In this document: one piece after another, positions 9,391-17,594 of the stretch
How the letters are laid out: each line of letters opens with the position of its first letter
Position numbering within the stretch: the stretch's first letter is position 1
Assembly (NCBI RefSeq): GCF_028747205.1
Contig: NZ_CP112880.1
Span: forward strand, 620,001-684,000
Reading direction: 5' to 3'
From: Streptomyces sp. CA-278952
GTDB lineage: Bacteria; Actinomycetota; Actinomycetes; Streptomycetales; Streptomycetaceae
Length of the DNA stretch: 64,000 nucleotides
Program-made: the position numbers and the translations under genes
The notes under the pieces: model-generated
Told to the model about the DNA's origin: nothing
What the model saw: the letters and a program-made list of their open reading frames with translations, nothing else
Database searches by the model: none

Positions 9391-10874
9391 GGGCCCGCGT
9401 GGGGCAGATTGAGGTACGGGAACGTGGCCTGGGCGTCGGCGGGTTGCAGACTGAGGACCGGCCGCGGGAGCAGGCCCGCGGCGGACGGCCCGGCGGGCTC
9501 ACCCTCCAGCATGCGGATCAGCGGCCCGTCGATGTTGTCGTTGAGCCTCCGCCCGTTCGGGAAGCCCTGGAGGTCGCCGTCGAGGACACCTTGGCTCTTC
9601 GGGCCGGCGGTGACGGGAGTGCTGAGGTTGAGGCGCAACTGCTCGGCGAGCACGATGCGTTCGGGGTCGGCGTCGGCGTTCATCGTGTGGGTGTTGAGGT
9701 CCAAGCCGAACGTGGATCCGTTGTCCTTGCCGATGCCCTTCATGAACAGGGCCTGGATGTCACGGCGCGGGGTGGCCGGCGCCGTACGGCCCTGGGCCTT
9801 CTCGATCCGGTGCGGCGGTACGGGGTCGAGGGTGGCGGCCAGGAAGTCGCTTTCCAGGTGGTCGTCCTTCGGCAGACGCGCCTGGAAGCGGTCTTCGGGC
9901 CCGCCGGGCCGGGCCAGGCCGACGGTGGAGCCGAACAGGGCGAACGCGATGTGCGGGGTGCCCTGCCGGGACACCTGCCGGAAGGTGGGGGCCTGCTTCG
10001 CAAGGCTGCGCTCCAGGTCCGCGCCCTGCCGGGAGACGGACGCCCACACGCCGACGACCGGGTTGCGTTCCGGGTCGCCCTTCAGGGCGATCTCCTTCTT
10101 GGGGACCTGCAGGATCAGGCTGTTCACGTTCAGCGCCGAGAGCGGCTGGGCATCGGGCAGCCATCCGGGCACGGGTCCGCTGGTGCCGACCGTGTACAGG
10201 CCGAAGACCTGGGTGTCCGCCTTGAACGCCTCCGCCGCCTGGGTGGCCACGGTCCGTCCGCCGCCGGGGAGTTGGCGGGTTGCCTGCCTCCGCAGCTTGC
10301 CGTAGTCGGGCATCAGCGTCCGACCGGTGTGGGTGGGTGAGGCGATCGCGTCCTTCAGGAGCGTCCGGCCGGCGCCGTCCGCGTCGATCTTCTCCAGGGT
10401 GTACTTCTGGCGTACCCCGAGCGACCGGTCGTCGAGCGAGTTGACCGGCAGCGGCCCGACCTTCGGTCCTACCCCGAAGGGCCTGCGGTCCTCGTCCCGG
10501 AAGGTCCAGCGGTAGGTGGTGTCGGATGCTCCGTCGCCGTCGGCGTCCGTGTGGATCTCGTACCGGGCGCCGGTCGCGAACGGGAAGTCCACCAGCGCGT
10601 TGGCCGCGGTGCCGGGGACCTGGAAAGGGCGGACGTTGGCGATGAGCGTGACCATGTCCGTGTCGTCCGGGCTGGTGAAGGCGTACACGTCGGTCAGGTC
10701 CGCCGGGGAGTCCAGCACGGCGGAGGGGGCGTCGATGTGGCCGCCCGCTTGGCCGACGCCCATGAACTGCCCGGACAGGGCGGCTGCGGTGAGCGCGGCC
10801 GTGGTGGCGGCGAGGAGCCCGAATCGTGGACGGGCCGGTGAGCTGTTCGCGGACGTTCTGGGCGTTCCGGGCAC
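9387..10874 (-). CDS. DUF4331 domain-containing exported protein
   Basis: A 495-residue protein with a signal peptide (cleavage near LSGQFMGVGQA). A DUF4331 domain spans most of the chain, recognised from GGHIDAPSAVLDSPADLTDVYAFTSPDD near the start of the mature protein and DADGDGASDTTYRWTF; the Asp-rich pieces could bind Ca2+. Function is unknown in the literature I know. The start is GTG at 10874 with GGAG about 7 bases upstream. It is the promoter-proximal gene of the DUF4331-TPR-NicO operon. The same trio recurs in actinobacteria, which implies a common role, plausibly around a metal taken up or exported by the NicO partner. Confidence 0.85.
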   Translation of the reverse strand: MPGTPRTSANSSPARPRFGLLAATTAALTAAALSGQFMGVGQAGGHIDAPSAVLDSPADLTDVYAFTSPDDTDMVTLIANVRPFQVPGTAANALVDFPFATGARYEIHTDADGDGASDTTYRWTFRDEDRRPFGVGPKVGPLPVNSLDDRSLGVRQKYTLEKIDADGAGRTLLKDAIASPTHTGRTLMPDYGKLRRQATRQLPGGGRTVATQAAEAFKADTQVFGLYTVGTSGPVPGWLPDAQPLSALNVNSLILQVPKKEIALKGDPERNPVVGVWASVSRQGADLERSLAKQAPTFRQVSRQGTPHIAFALFGSTVGLARPGGPEDRFQARLPKDDHLESDFLAATLDPVPPHRIEKAQGRTAPATPRRDIQALFMKGIGKDNGSTFGLDLNTHTMNADADPERIVLAEQLRLNLSTPVTAGPKSQGVLDGDLQGFPNGRRLNDNIDGPLIRMLEGEPAGPSAAGLLPRPVLSLQPADAQATFPYLNLPHAGP

Positions 10875-11007
10875 GCGTGTCTCCAGGGCTGTCGTGGGAG
10901 GGGAGTCGTGACAGCCAACGGTGCGAATGATCTTGGAGTGACTGCTCCGCGTCGCGCATCACTCGCCGTGTGGAACTTTCCCACCGGATGGACCAACGAC
11001 CGGCCCG

Positions 11008-11025
11008 CATGGTCGAAAAACCATG
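11008..11025. promoter_or_regulatory. inverted repeat in the promoter region between DUF4331 operon and secreted gene
   Basis: CATGGT-6 nt-ACCATG, immediately followed by an overlapping CCATGCATGG palindrome (11021-11030). It lies in a comparatively AT-rich part of the divergent intergenic region 10875-11169, so an operator for one or both genes is plausible. The binding protein is unknown. Confidence 0.35.
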
Positions 11026-11169
11026 CATGGGTAGGCATACTCATGGCGAAGTCGATCTTCGACCGGCTTTCGTCCCGACGCCGAACTCTGTTTTGTTCCC
11101 GCGTTCGTGGGCCCTCCGGGAAGTGCATCTGACGCCTTCCCCCACCCTCCTCACAGACTGGACCCCTCC

Positions 11170-11868
11170 ATGGGTATGCACGCGATCCGCCGTCTCATCG
11201 CCGTGGCCGCCGTGGCCGCGCTCTCCGTCCCGCTCGGCCTGACGTCGTCCGGGGCCGCCGCCCAGCAGCCGGCCGGTGCCGTCAAGTCGGCAGCCGCCGC
11301 GCCGCTGCCGGGCGCCTACATCTCCCCGTGGGGCTCCGCCCAGGTGACGATCGGTGACGAGACCCTCGCCTGGATGGAGCGCGAGGGCATCGCCCTGGAG
11401 GCCATCAGCCCGTTCGTGATGGACGCCGACGGCCGGGGTTTCAGCATGCCCATCGGTTCCACGGCCGGTGACGGGCTCGACGCCAAGGGACGCATCTTCT
11501 ACCCCGGTGGACTCAGGATCAGGCACCAGGCGTCCGGCAAGAGCATCACCCTGCAGTCCACGTTCATCCGCGTCATGCCGACACCCGCCTACTCCGCGGG
11601 CGTGTCGATCGACGGCGAGAAGCTCCGCGAGGAAGTGGTGATCGCCGAGTCCACCTACGTCGAGGTCATGGCAGGCGCCCGCCCGAGCCCCACCGGCTTC
11701 CGCATCAAGAAGGCGCCGTTCTACGTCACTCAGGAGGCTGCCGACCTCTTGGCGGCAGCCACCGGAGCGACGGCTCCGCGCGCCGGCAGCCTCTTCGGCA
11801 CGCTCACGCCCAACTTCGACTACGTCCCGGGCGCGGCGACGCCGCCGTCGTTCCCGACCTTCCCGTAA
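11170..11868 (+). CDS. secreted protein of unknown function (HtaA-like layout, tentative)
   Basis: A 232-residue protein with a clear signal peptide (residues 1-33, cleavage near GAAA-Q). The mature part begins with a beta-rich region: GSAQVTIGDETLAWMEREGI, then FSMPIGSTAGDGLDAKGRIFYPGGLRI. The order of a buried strand, an FSMPIG-type loop and a G-R-I-x-x-x-GGL turn recalls HtaA-type haem-binding domains, but the match is loose and I would not assign that function. No catalytic motif is seen. ATG 11170 (or 11176) was chosen because it begins the signal peptide; the in-frame region further upstream is not signal-like. A strong bidirectional terminator follows. Confidence 0.7.
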   Translation: MGMHAIRRLIAVAAVAALSVPLGLTSSGAAAQQPAGAVKSAAAAPLPGAYISPWGSAQVTIGDETLAWMEREGIALEAISPFVMDADGRGFSMPIGSTAGDGLDAKGRIFYPGGLRIRHQASGKSITLQSTFIRVMPTPAYSAGVSIDGEKLREEVVIAESTYVEVMAGARPSPTGFRIKKAPFYVTQEAADLLAAATGATAPRAGSLFGTLTPNFDYVPGAATPPSFPTFP

Positions 11869-11895
11869 CCCGTAACCCGCAGCGACACCGCGCAG

Positions 11896-11942
11896 CCTCG
11901 ACCGGCGTCGTGGGTCACTGAACCGGCCGACGCCGGTCGAGG
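11896..11942. terminator. strong bidirectional terminator
   Basis: Two perfect 15-base arms (11896-11910 and 11928-11942; CCTCGACCGGCGTCG and its complement) around a 17-nt loop. It sits between the convergent secreted-protein and barstar-like genes, whose stops are 28 bases upstream and 7 bases downstream of it. Confidence 0.75.
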
Positions 11943-11948
11943 AGCCGC

Positions 11949-12242
11949 TCAGACGGCGTGGACGACCAGCTTGTTCTGTTCGCCGTCGAAGACCTCGCCC
12001 AGGGCTCGGGCGTCCGGGTCGTTCGCAGCGAAGATCCCTGTCCGGTCGACGTGGACGGACAGGGTGCTGTGACGGTCGATCACGTCGGAGATGCCGCGCC
12101 CGTGGATGGTGTCCTCCCAGGCATCCAGGTTCCGGCCGAACCAGTCGGGCAGCCCGCAGGGCCCGGTCACCGCATCCCAGAAATCATCGAGCGTCTCGAT
12201 CCGGCGGCCACGCAGGTCGACCACCAGCTCACTTTCCGTCAT
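11949..12242 (-). CDS. barstar-family ribonuclease inhibitor
   Basis: A 97-residue cytoplasmic protein without signal peptide. The motif order is that of barstar: an N-terminal strand VVDLRG, the ETLDDFWDAV helix, and LPDWFGRNLDAWEDTI. In that last stretch the Trp-Phe-Gly-x-Asn-Leu-Asp-Ala block is the family signature and includes the acidic residues that enter the RNase active site. Family role: tight inhibition of barnase-type guanyl-specific ribonucleases, protecting the producing cell. The gene diverges from a secreted RNase Sa-like gene that starts about 160 bases away, which is the expected partner. Confidence 0.88.
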   Translation of the reverse strand: MTESELVVDLRGRRIETLDDFWDAVTGPCGLPDWFGRNLDAWEDTIHGRGISDVIDRHSTLSVHVDRTGIFAANDPDARALGEVFDGEQNKLVVHAV

Positions 12243-12399
12243 ATCGGCATCCTATCCGGACCGCCCTCGCCGCTGACCGTACTAGGGCGCCCGCCCGGTG
12301 GTAGCACCGTTCGGGTTCCCCGTACGGCGATGACCAGCATCGGAAGAAGTTCAGCCGGATCGAACCGTGTCCCCGGCGCTCGCATCCGGTTGCAGAAGC

Positions 12400-12861
12400 G
12401 TGACTACTCTGCGCAACCTTCGCCAGGTGGCGGCCGCCGCCCTGCTCCTGACCGTCTTCGCGGCCCCGGCCGCCTCTTCCGCCGCTCCCCTCCAGGCCCC
12501 GGCACACCCCTCGATGCGGTCGGCCGACATCATCGAACCGGCCCTGCCGGTCGAGGAGTTCCCCGGGCAGGTCCAGGAAGCCTGCGGGATCTGGAAGGAG
12601 CTGACGTGGCCGCAGTCCTCCCGGCCCGCCGACTACCCCGTCGCGGACACCCGCCTGGTCATCCGCGGCAGCAACGTCTACCGCAACCGCTCCGGGGACC
12701 TGCCCCTGGAGGGCCGCTACCGCGAGTACGACGTCAACCCCCGCAACCGGGGGGAGCACCGCGACGCCGAACGTGTCGTCCGTGACCAGGACACGCACAC
12801 CGTCTGGTACACCGGCGACCACTACGACAACTTCCAGGAGATCGCGTCCGGTTGCGAGTGA
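12400..12861 (+). CDS. secreted guanyl-specific ribonuclease, RNase Sa/barnase type
   Basis: A ~153-residue exported RNase. A signal peptide (residues about 1-30, RNLRQVAAAALLLTVFAAP) is followed by a propeptide-like linker and a compact C-terminal domain of ~100 residues. The domain has the RNase Sa order: VYRNRSGDLPLEGRYREY (Glu of REY as general base), Arg residues in NRGEHRDAERVV, and YTGDHYDNFQEI, whose His matches the catalytic His of RNase Sa. Two Cys (EACGIW and SGCE) match the disulfide of RNase Sa. Family reaction: cleavage of RNA after G. GTG at 12400 begins the signal peptide; GTG 12367 in the same frame is the alternative. The adjacent barstar-like gene would neutralise any enzyme left in the cytoplasm. 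Confidence 0.85.
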   Translation: MTTLRNLRQVAAAALLLTVFAAPAASSAAPLQAPAHPSMRSADIIEPALPVEEFPGQVQEACGIWKELTWPQSSRPADYPVADTRLVIRGSNVYRNRSGDLPLEGRYREYDVNPRNRGEHRDAERVVRDQDTHTVWYTGDHYDNFQEIASGCE

Positions 12862-12867
12862 CGACAA

Positions 12868-14145
12868 CTACGGGCGCGCAGCCGGGGTCCCCAACGCCGT
12901 CTTCACCAACTCCCCCACCTGGCTGACGATGTCCGCCCGGTTACGCTCGAAGTCCGGGTCGGTGACCTTGCCTGTCTGCGGGTCCGTGTTCTCCGCGCCG
13001 AACCGCAGCACCGGAGTGTGGAGATGACCGCCCGGCAGGTCGGGCAACCCCAGCCGGTCGCGCAGCAGGGTGGCCCGGTAGGCGATCTCGTTGGAGAGGT
13101 AGTCGCCGCCGCCGCCGGCCCGCGACGCGGAGCCGGACGTGGGTCCGTCCGGCCTGGTCACCGGTTGGGTGCCGCCCGCCGGGATCTCGGTGACCTCGGT
13201 GTTGTCGTACACCGGGAAGCGGCCCGTGTCCGCTGCCGTGAGCTGCCGGTACGGGAGCGTGGTCGTCGTCCACTGCGGCTGCGAGCCGGGGTCGTCGACC
13301 GGGACGGTCCCGGTGCTCGCAGCGTTCTCGTTGTCGGGGAAGCCGCCGCGCCAGGCGCCGTTGGTGCGCTCCACGTCGAAGCGGCCCTGGCGGCCCTGGC
13401 TGACGGTGGTGAACAGGTCCAGGCGGGGCAGCTGCCGAGCCAGGGCCCGCTCGACCGCTCCCTCCGCGAAGTCAGCCCAGCGCACCGGGAAGATGACCGT
13501 CTCGATCCGGGCCGGCCCCTCCGCGGTCCGTATCAGGGTGCCGTCCAGGGCGAGCGCGCTCGCGCCCGAGGGATTGCCGATCCGGACGTCCCTGTCCAGC
13601 GTGAACGGGTCGAAGCCGGTGACGAGGACCCGCTTCGCCCGGTGGCCCGGGAAGCGGAGGTCGTCCTGGCCGCGCGAGGAGGTCTCCAGGGCGGTGTGCA
13701 AGGCCCTGCGCTGCGCGTCGCTCAGCCCGAACCGGGGTTCCCACGAACGGAGTTCACGGCTGAGCGTGAGTCGGGCCCAGTACAGCGGGCGGTCATCGCC
13801 CCGGCTCAAGTCGCCCGTGGCGGGTCCTCGGCCCTGGGCACGGTCCACGGCCCGCCGCCACAGCGCCGAGCCGTGGCGGGTGACCGTCCGCTCGGCCTGC
13901 GCGTAGCCGCCGGAGTCCCGCAGGGCGCGCTCGAAGCGCGGGGCGGAGGAGTCGAATCCGCTGCGCCGCAGGATCTCCTGCGGCGCGGTCCGATCGAGGC
14001 GCTGCTCCTCGACGGTGGTCGCGTCGGGGGTGGGGGCGGCGACCGCCGGGGAGGCGGTGGCGGGCAGGGTGGAGCCCGCGAGGACGAGCAGAAGCGCCAC
14101 ACCGCCGAGGCCGAGCCGGGTGGTCGCGGAGAATGAGTGCGTCAC
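12868..14145 (-). CDS. secreted peptidase C15 (pyroglutamyl peptidase I)-like protein
   Basis: A 425-residue exported protein. Residues 1-33 are a signal peptide (LGLGGVALLLVLAGSTLPATA). After a ~130-residue N-terminal extension absent from cytosolic pyroglutamyl peptidases comes VLVTGFDPFTLDRD..NPSGASALALDG, the typical start of the C15 fold, and FPVRWADF. Where cytosolic enzymes have the catalytic Cys in an AGTxxCN context, this protein reads GGDYLSNEIAYRA, so the Cys seems to be a Ser; a catalytic His candidate is GGHLHTPV. Activity against pyroglutamyl peptides is therefore uncertain. GTG at 14145 is preceded by GAAGGGA at good spacing; an in-frame extension upstream lacks a signal peptide. 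Confidence 0.75.
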   Translation of the reverse strand: MTHSFSATTRLGLGGVALLLVLAGSTLPATASPAVAAPTPDATTVEEQRLDRTAPQEILRRSGFDSSAPRFERALRDSGGYAQAERTVTRHGSALWRRAVDRAQGRGPATGDLSRGDDRPLYWARLTLSRELRSWEPRFGLSDAQRRALHTALETSSRGQDDLRFPGHRAKRVLVTGFDPFTLDRDVRIGNPSGASALALDGTLIRTAEGPARIETVIFPVRWADFAEGAVERALARQLPRLDLFTTVSQGRQGRFDVERTNGAWRGGFPDNENAASTGTVPVDDPGSQPQWTTTTLPYRQLTAADTGRFPVYDNTEVTEIPAGGTQPVTRPDGPTSGSASRAGGGGDYLSNEIAYRATLLRDRLGLPDLPGGHLHTPVLRFGAENTDPQTGKVTDPDFERNRADIVSQVGELVKTALGTPAARP

Positions 14146-14571
14146 GTGGGTCCCTTCGGGTCTACGGCTCGTCGCAGTATCGCGGCACCGCCGGAGACGA
14201 AGCCATGGGGCAAGAACCGTGCAAGCCCGTGGAGAAGGGGACGGAGTACGCAGAACGCGCCCACCCCCTAGCGGGCGGTGCTCTGCGGGCGCCGCCCGCC
14301 CCGCCACTTCCCACTCGTCGGCGGGGTCCCGACGGTGCGCGGGGCCCGTTTCGGCATCCTCCGCGCGCCGTCCCCTCGCTCCCGGGCGGACATCTCCCCG
14401 GTCGGAATGGCGGCCGCCGTCCACCTGGACCTCGCCGGGCCCCGCACGCACAGGCCTGTGCCCACAAGGCCGAAAGAAGTCTTGCGCAATCCCTTGACCC
14501 GTGGGGAACGGAGGTTCACAGTACTCACTAATGCGCATTAGTAATACGCATTAGCGATCCGGAGGAACACC
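14146..14571. other. divergent intergenic region upstream of the LacI locus
   Basis: About 430 bases between the C15-like gene and the LacI gene. The left 350 bases are GC-rich with no supportable gene. The right end carries the LacI-type operator (14528-14553) and the GGAGGA ribosome binding site at 14561-14566. Confidence 0.6.
14528..14553. promoter_or_regulatory. palindromic LacI-type operator, two overlapping sites
   Basis: CTAATGCGCATTAG (14528-14541) is a perfect 14-bp palindrome with a central CG, as LacI-family operators usually have. It is followed at once by TAATACGCATTA (14542-14553), the same 12-bp core with one mismatch. The pair lies 20-44 bases before the LacI start codon, so it probably mediates autoregulation and control of the following operon. 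I did not see another copy in the window. Confidence 0.75.
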
Positions 14572-15672
14572 GTGGAAGAACCCAGGAAGCGGTCCAGGCC
14601 GGGCCGGGCGCCCGCCCCCGCGGGCCGTACGTCCCGTCCGCGCCAGGCCGAGGTCGCCCGGCTCGCCGGGGTTTCGCAGGCCACCGTCTCGCTGGTGCTG
14701 GGGGCCCGGAAGCAGGGCGCGACGATCTCCGAGGAGACCCGGCAGAAGGTCCTCGACGCGGTCCGGGCGCTGGGCTACGTGCCGGATCCGGCCGCCAGCC
14801 GTCTCGCCGCCGCCCGGAACAATCTGCTCGGGGTCTTCAGCTTCACGTCCACGTTTCCCACCGACGTACAGCACTCGTACTACCCCTTCCTGGTCGGCGT
14901 CGAGCAGGAAGCGGCGGCCCGGGGCTACGACCTGGTGCTCTTCACCGGCTCCAGCACGGGCGGCGCGGGGGCCGCCGGGCCGAACGCCCTCAACCGGGTG
15001 CGGCTCGCCGACGGCTGTCTGTTCCTGGGACGCCACGCCCCTGCCGACGAACTGCTCCGGCTGGTCACCGACGGCTTCCCCGTGGTCCACCTGGGCCGCC
15101 GGGACGAGCTGGAGGGGCTGGCCTGGGTCGGCGCCGACTACGTCAGCGCGAGCCAGGAGGTCGTCGCGCACCTCGCCTCGCTCGGCCACCGGCGCATCGT
15201 GCTCGTCCGGGAGGACGACGAGGCGCCCGCCTCCACCGACCGTGAGCACGGCTTCCTCAAGGGCCTGGAGGAGGCGGGGCTGCCCGGCGGTCCCGCCGCC
15301 GTCTTCCGCTCCGCCGACCCCGAACGTGATCTGACCGCCGAGCGGCTGCGCGGCTGGCTCGACGACGGCGTGACCGCGTTCGTCGCGGAGGAGACCGACA
15401 CCGGTGACGCCTGGCGCGCCCTGCACGGCGCCGCGCACTTCGTCGGCATCGACTGCCCCCGCGACGTCACGCTCGCTCTGCTCGGCAGCCCCCCGCCGGA
15501 TCTCGCGGACGGGCCCGTGCCCACCGGCTTCGACGTCCCCCGGCCCCAACTCGGCGCGGCCGCCGTGCGGATGCTCGCCGCGCTGGTGGCCGGGGAGGAG
15601 GCCGCGGAACCCCTGGTGGCCTGCGCCTTCCGGCCCGGCTCGACGGCCGGCCCGGCCCCTGTACGTCTCTGA
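14572..15672 (+). CDS. LacI family transcriptional regulator
   Basis: A 366-residue repressor. An N-terminal basic extension is followed by the helix-turn-helix (about residues 24-45, QAEVARLAGVSQATVSLVLG), the hinge helix (VPDPAASRLAAARNNLLGVF) and a periplasmic-binding-protein-like effector domain (about 80-345, with DYVSASQEVVAHLASLGHRRI). GTG start with GGAGGA 5 bases upstream. It is the first gene of a same-strand series that continues with FAD oxidoreductase, HyuA-type, unknown, permease and secreted propeller genes. It most likely represses this series through the palindromes at 14528-14553 and releases on binding a small molecule, usually a sugar or sugar-like compound in this family. 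The effector is unknown. Confidence 0.9.
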   Translation: MEEPRKRSRPGRAPAPAGRTSRPRQAEVARLAGVSQATVSLVLGARKQGATISEETRQKVLDAVRALGYVPDPAASRLAAARNNLLGVFSFTSTFPTDVQHSYYPFLVGVEQEAAARGYDLVLFTGSSTGGAGAAGPNALNRVRLADGCLFLGRHAPADELLRLVTDGFPVVHLGRRDELEGLAWVGADYVSASQEVVAHLASLGHRRIVLVREDDEAPASTDREHGFLKGLEEAGLPGGPAAVFRSADPERDLTAERLRGWLDDGVTAFVAEETDTGDAWRALHGAAHFVGIDCPRDVTLALLGSPPPDLADGPVPTGFDVPRPQLGAAAVRMLAALVAGEEAAEPLVACAFRPGSTAGPAPVRL

Positions 15673-15758
15673 CGCTCCCGTATCTCTCCGACCCGACCCC
15701 CGGAGGCGGTCGCACCAGCTCCAACGCAACACGTTCACACAGCACTTCAAGGAGAACC

Positions 15759-17372
15759 GTGACATCCGAACCCGACATCCTCATCGTGGGCGCCGGACTC
15801 GGCGGCGTGGCCGCCGCTCTCGCCGCCTGCCGGGCGGGGCGCACCGTGGTCCTCACCGAGGAGACGGACTGGATCGGCGGCCAGCTCACCTCGCAGGCGG
15901 TCCCGCCGGACGAGCACCCGTGGGTCGAGGAGTTCGGCACCACCGCCTCGTACCGCACCCTGCGCGACTCCATCCGGGACTACTACCGCCAGTGGTACCC
16001 GATGCGTTCCGAGGCCCTGGCCCTGCGGAACCTCAATCCGGGCGCCGGGCGCGTCAGCAAGCTGTGCCACGAGCCGCGCGTCGCCCTGACCGTGATGGAG
16101 GCCATGCTCGCCCCGCACCGCTCCTCGGGGCGGCTGACGCTCCTCACCGAGCATCGGCCGGTGGCCGCCGAGGCCGGCGACGACGACACCGTACGGTCCG
16201 TCACACTGGTCGACCTGCGTGGTGGCAACCGCACGACCATCAGCGCGCGTTACGTCATCGACGCCACCGAGACCGGTGAACTGCTCGAAGTCGCCGGGGT
16301 GGAGCATGTGATCGGCGCCGAGGCGCGGAGCGAGTTCGACGAACCGCACGCTCCGGAGGAGGCGCAGCCCCTCAACCAGCAGGGCATCACGGTCTGCTTC
16401 GCGCTCTCGCACCACGAGGGCGAGGACCACACCATCGAGCGCCCCGCCGACTACGACTTCTGGCGCTCCTACCGGCCGGACTTCTGGCCGGGGCCGCTGC
16501 TCGGCTTCCTCGCCCCCGACCCGCGCAGCCTGGAGGCCGTCCCGCGGACCTTCGTGCCCAACCCGGAGCTGGATCCGCTGGACGTCAACGCCGACCAGTC
16601 GGCCGACGCCGGTGACAAGGAGCTGTTCGGCTTCCGCCGGATCCTGGCCCGCAAGCTGCACCGGCCCGGTGCGTTCGACTCCGACATCACCCTGGTCAAC
16701 TGGCCTTTGAACGACTACTGGTTGAAGCCGCTGATCGGCGGGGGCGAGGAGACGTCGGCCGCCGCGCTCGCCGAGGCCCGCCAGCTGTCCCTCTCCGTCC
16801 TGTACTGGCTCCAGACCGAGGCCCCCCGGGCGGACGGCGGCACGGGCTTCCCGGGCCTGCGGCTGCGCCCGGACGTCACCGGCACGGCGGACGGTCTGGC
16901 CAAGGCCCCTTACGTACGGGAGTCGCGGCGGATCAAGGCCGTCACCACGGTCACCGAGCACGACGTCTCGATCGACATCGTCGGTCCCTACGGCGGCACC
17001 CGCTACCGGGACTCGGTGGGCGTCGGCAACTACCGCATCGACCTGCACCCCTCGACGGGCGGCGACAACTACGTCGACATCGGTTCGGTGCCGTTCGAGA
17101 TCCCGCTCGGCGCGCTCATCCCGCGCCGCGTCCGCAATCTGCTTCCCGCGGGCAAGAACATCGGCACGACGCACATCACCAACGGCTGCTACCGGCTCCA
17201 CCCGGTGGAATGGAACATCGGCGAGGTCGCCGGCGCGCTGGCCGCGCACTGTGTCGCCGAGGGCGTCGAGCCGCACCGGGTCCAGGCCGAGGACAAGCGG
17301 TTCGAGGCGTTCGCCGCGCTGCTGGAGCGCGACGGCGTGCAGCGCCACTGGCCGGACGTACGCGGCTACTGA
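15759..17372 (+). CDS. FAD-dependent oxidoreductase of the FAD_oxidored type
   Basis: A 537-residue flavoprotein. The N-terminal dinucleotide-binding motif is ILIVGAGLGGVAAALAACRAG, followed by ETDWIGGQLTSQ, typical of the PF12831-like group. The body contains YVIDATETGELLEVAGVEHVIGAE and a C-terminal FAD contact region (RVRNLLPAGKNIGTTHITNG). These proteins are cytoplasmic oxidoreductases usually found beside carbohydrate or amide catabolism genes; their substrates are mostly unknown. GTG start with AAGGAG at 15749-15754. The 86-base gap to the LacI gene and the shared strand suggest regulation by that repressor. The substrate of the pathway is not evident from sequence. Confidence 0.85.
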   Translation: MTSEPDILIVGAGLGGVAAALAACRAGRTVVLTEETDWIGGQLTSQAVPPDEHPWVEEFGTTASYRTLRDSIRDYYRQWYPMRSEALALRNLNPGAGRVSKLCHEPRVALTVMEAMLAPHRSSGRLTLLTEHRPVAAEAGDDDTVRSVTLVDLRGGNRTTISARYVIDATETGELLEVAGVEHVIGAEARSEFDEPHAPEEAQPLNQQGITVCFALSHHEGEDHTIERPADYDFWRSYRPDFWPGPLLGFLAPDPRSLEAVPRTFVPNPELDPLDVNADQSADAGDKELFGFRRILARKLHRPGAFDSDITLVNWPLNDYWLKPLIGGGEETSAAALAEARQLSLSVLYWLQTEAPRADGGTGFPGLRLRPDVTGTADGLAKAPYVRESRRIKAVTTVTEHDVSIDIVGPYGGTRYRDSVGVGNYRIDLHPSTGGDNYVDIGSVPFEIPLGALIPRRVRNLLPAGKNIGTTHITNGCYRLHPVEWNIGEVAGALAAHCVAEGVEPHRVQAEDKRFEAFAALLERDGVQRHWPDVRGY

Positions 17373-17594
17373 CCGGCCCCGTCCGCGCACGACGGACGGC
17401 GCGGACGACGCGTCATCCGCTTCATCGCGGTACGCGACACACACACCCGCTTCACCGCACGGCCCCCGGAGTGAGCGCGGAGCGCCGGGCGGGCGCAGCT
17501 CCACCTGTGCCCGCCCGGCCCCGGGCCCCGGCCGTCTCGCGACGTCCGGACCCGCCGCCCTCGCCCTGCCACCCGCACAAGGAGGTGCCCAGCC

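Noticed and set aside
14146..14530. Small open frames in the LacI upstream region
   Set aside because: Arg/Pro/Gly-rich, overlapping one another on both strands, no ribosome binding site or motif.
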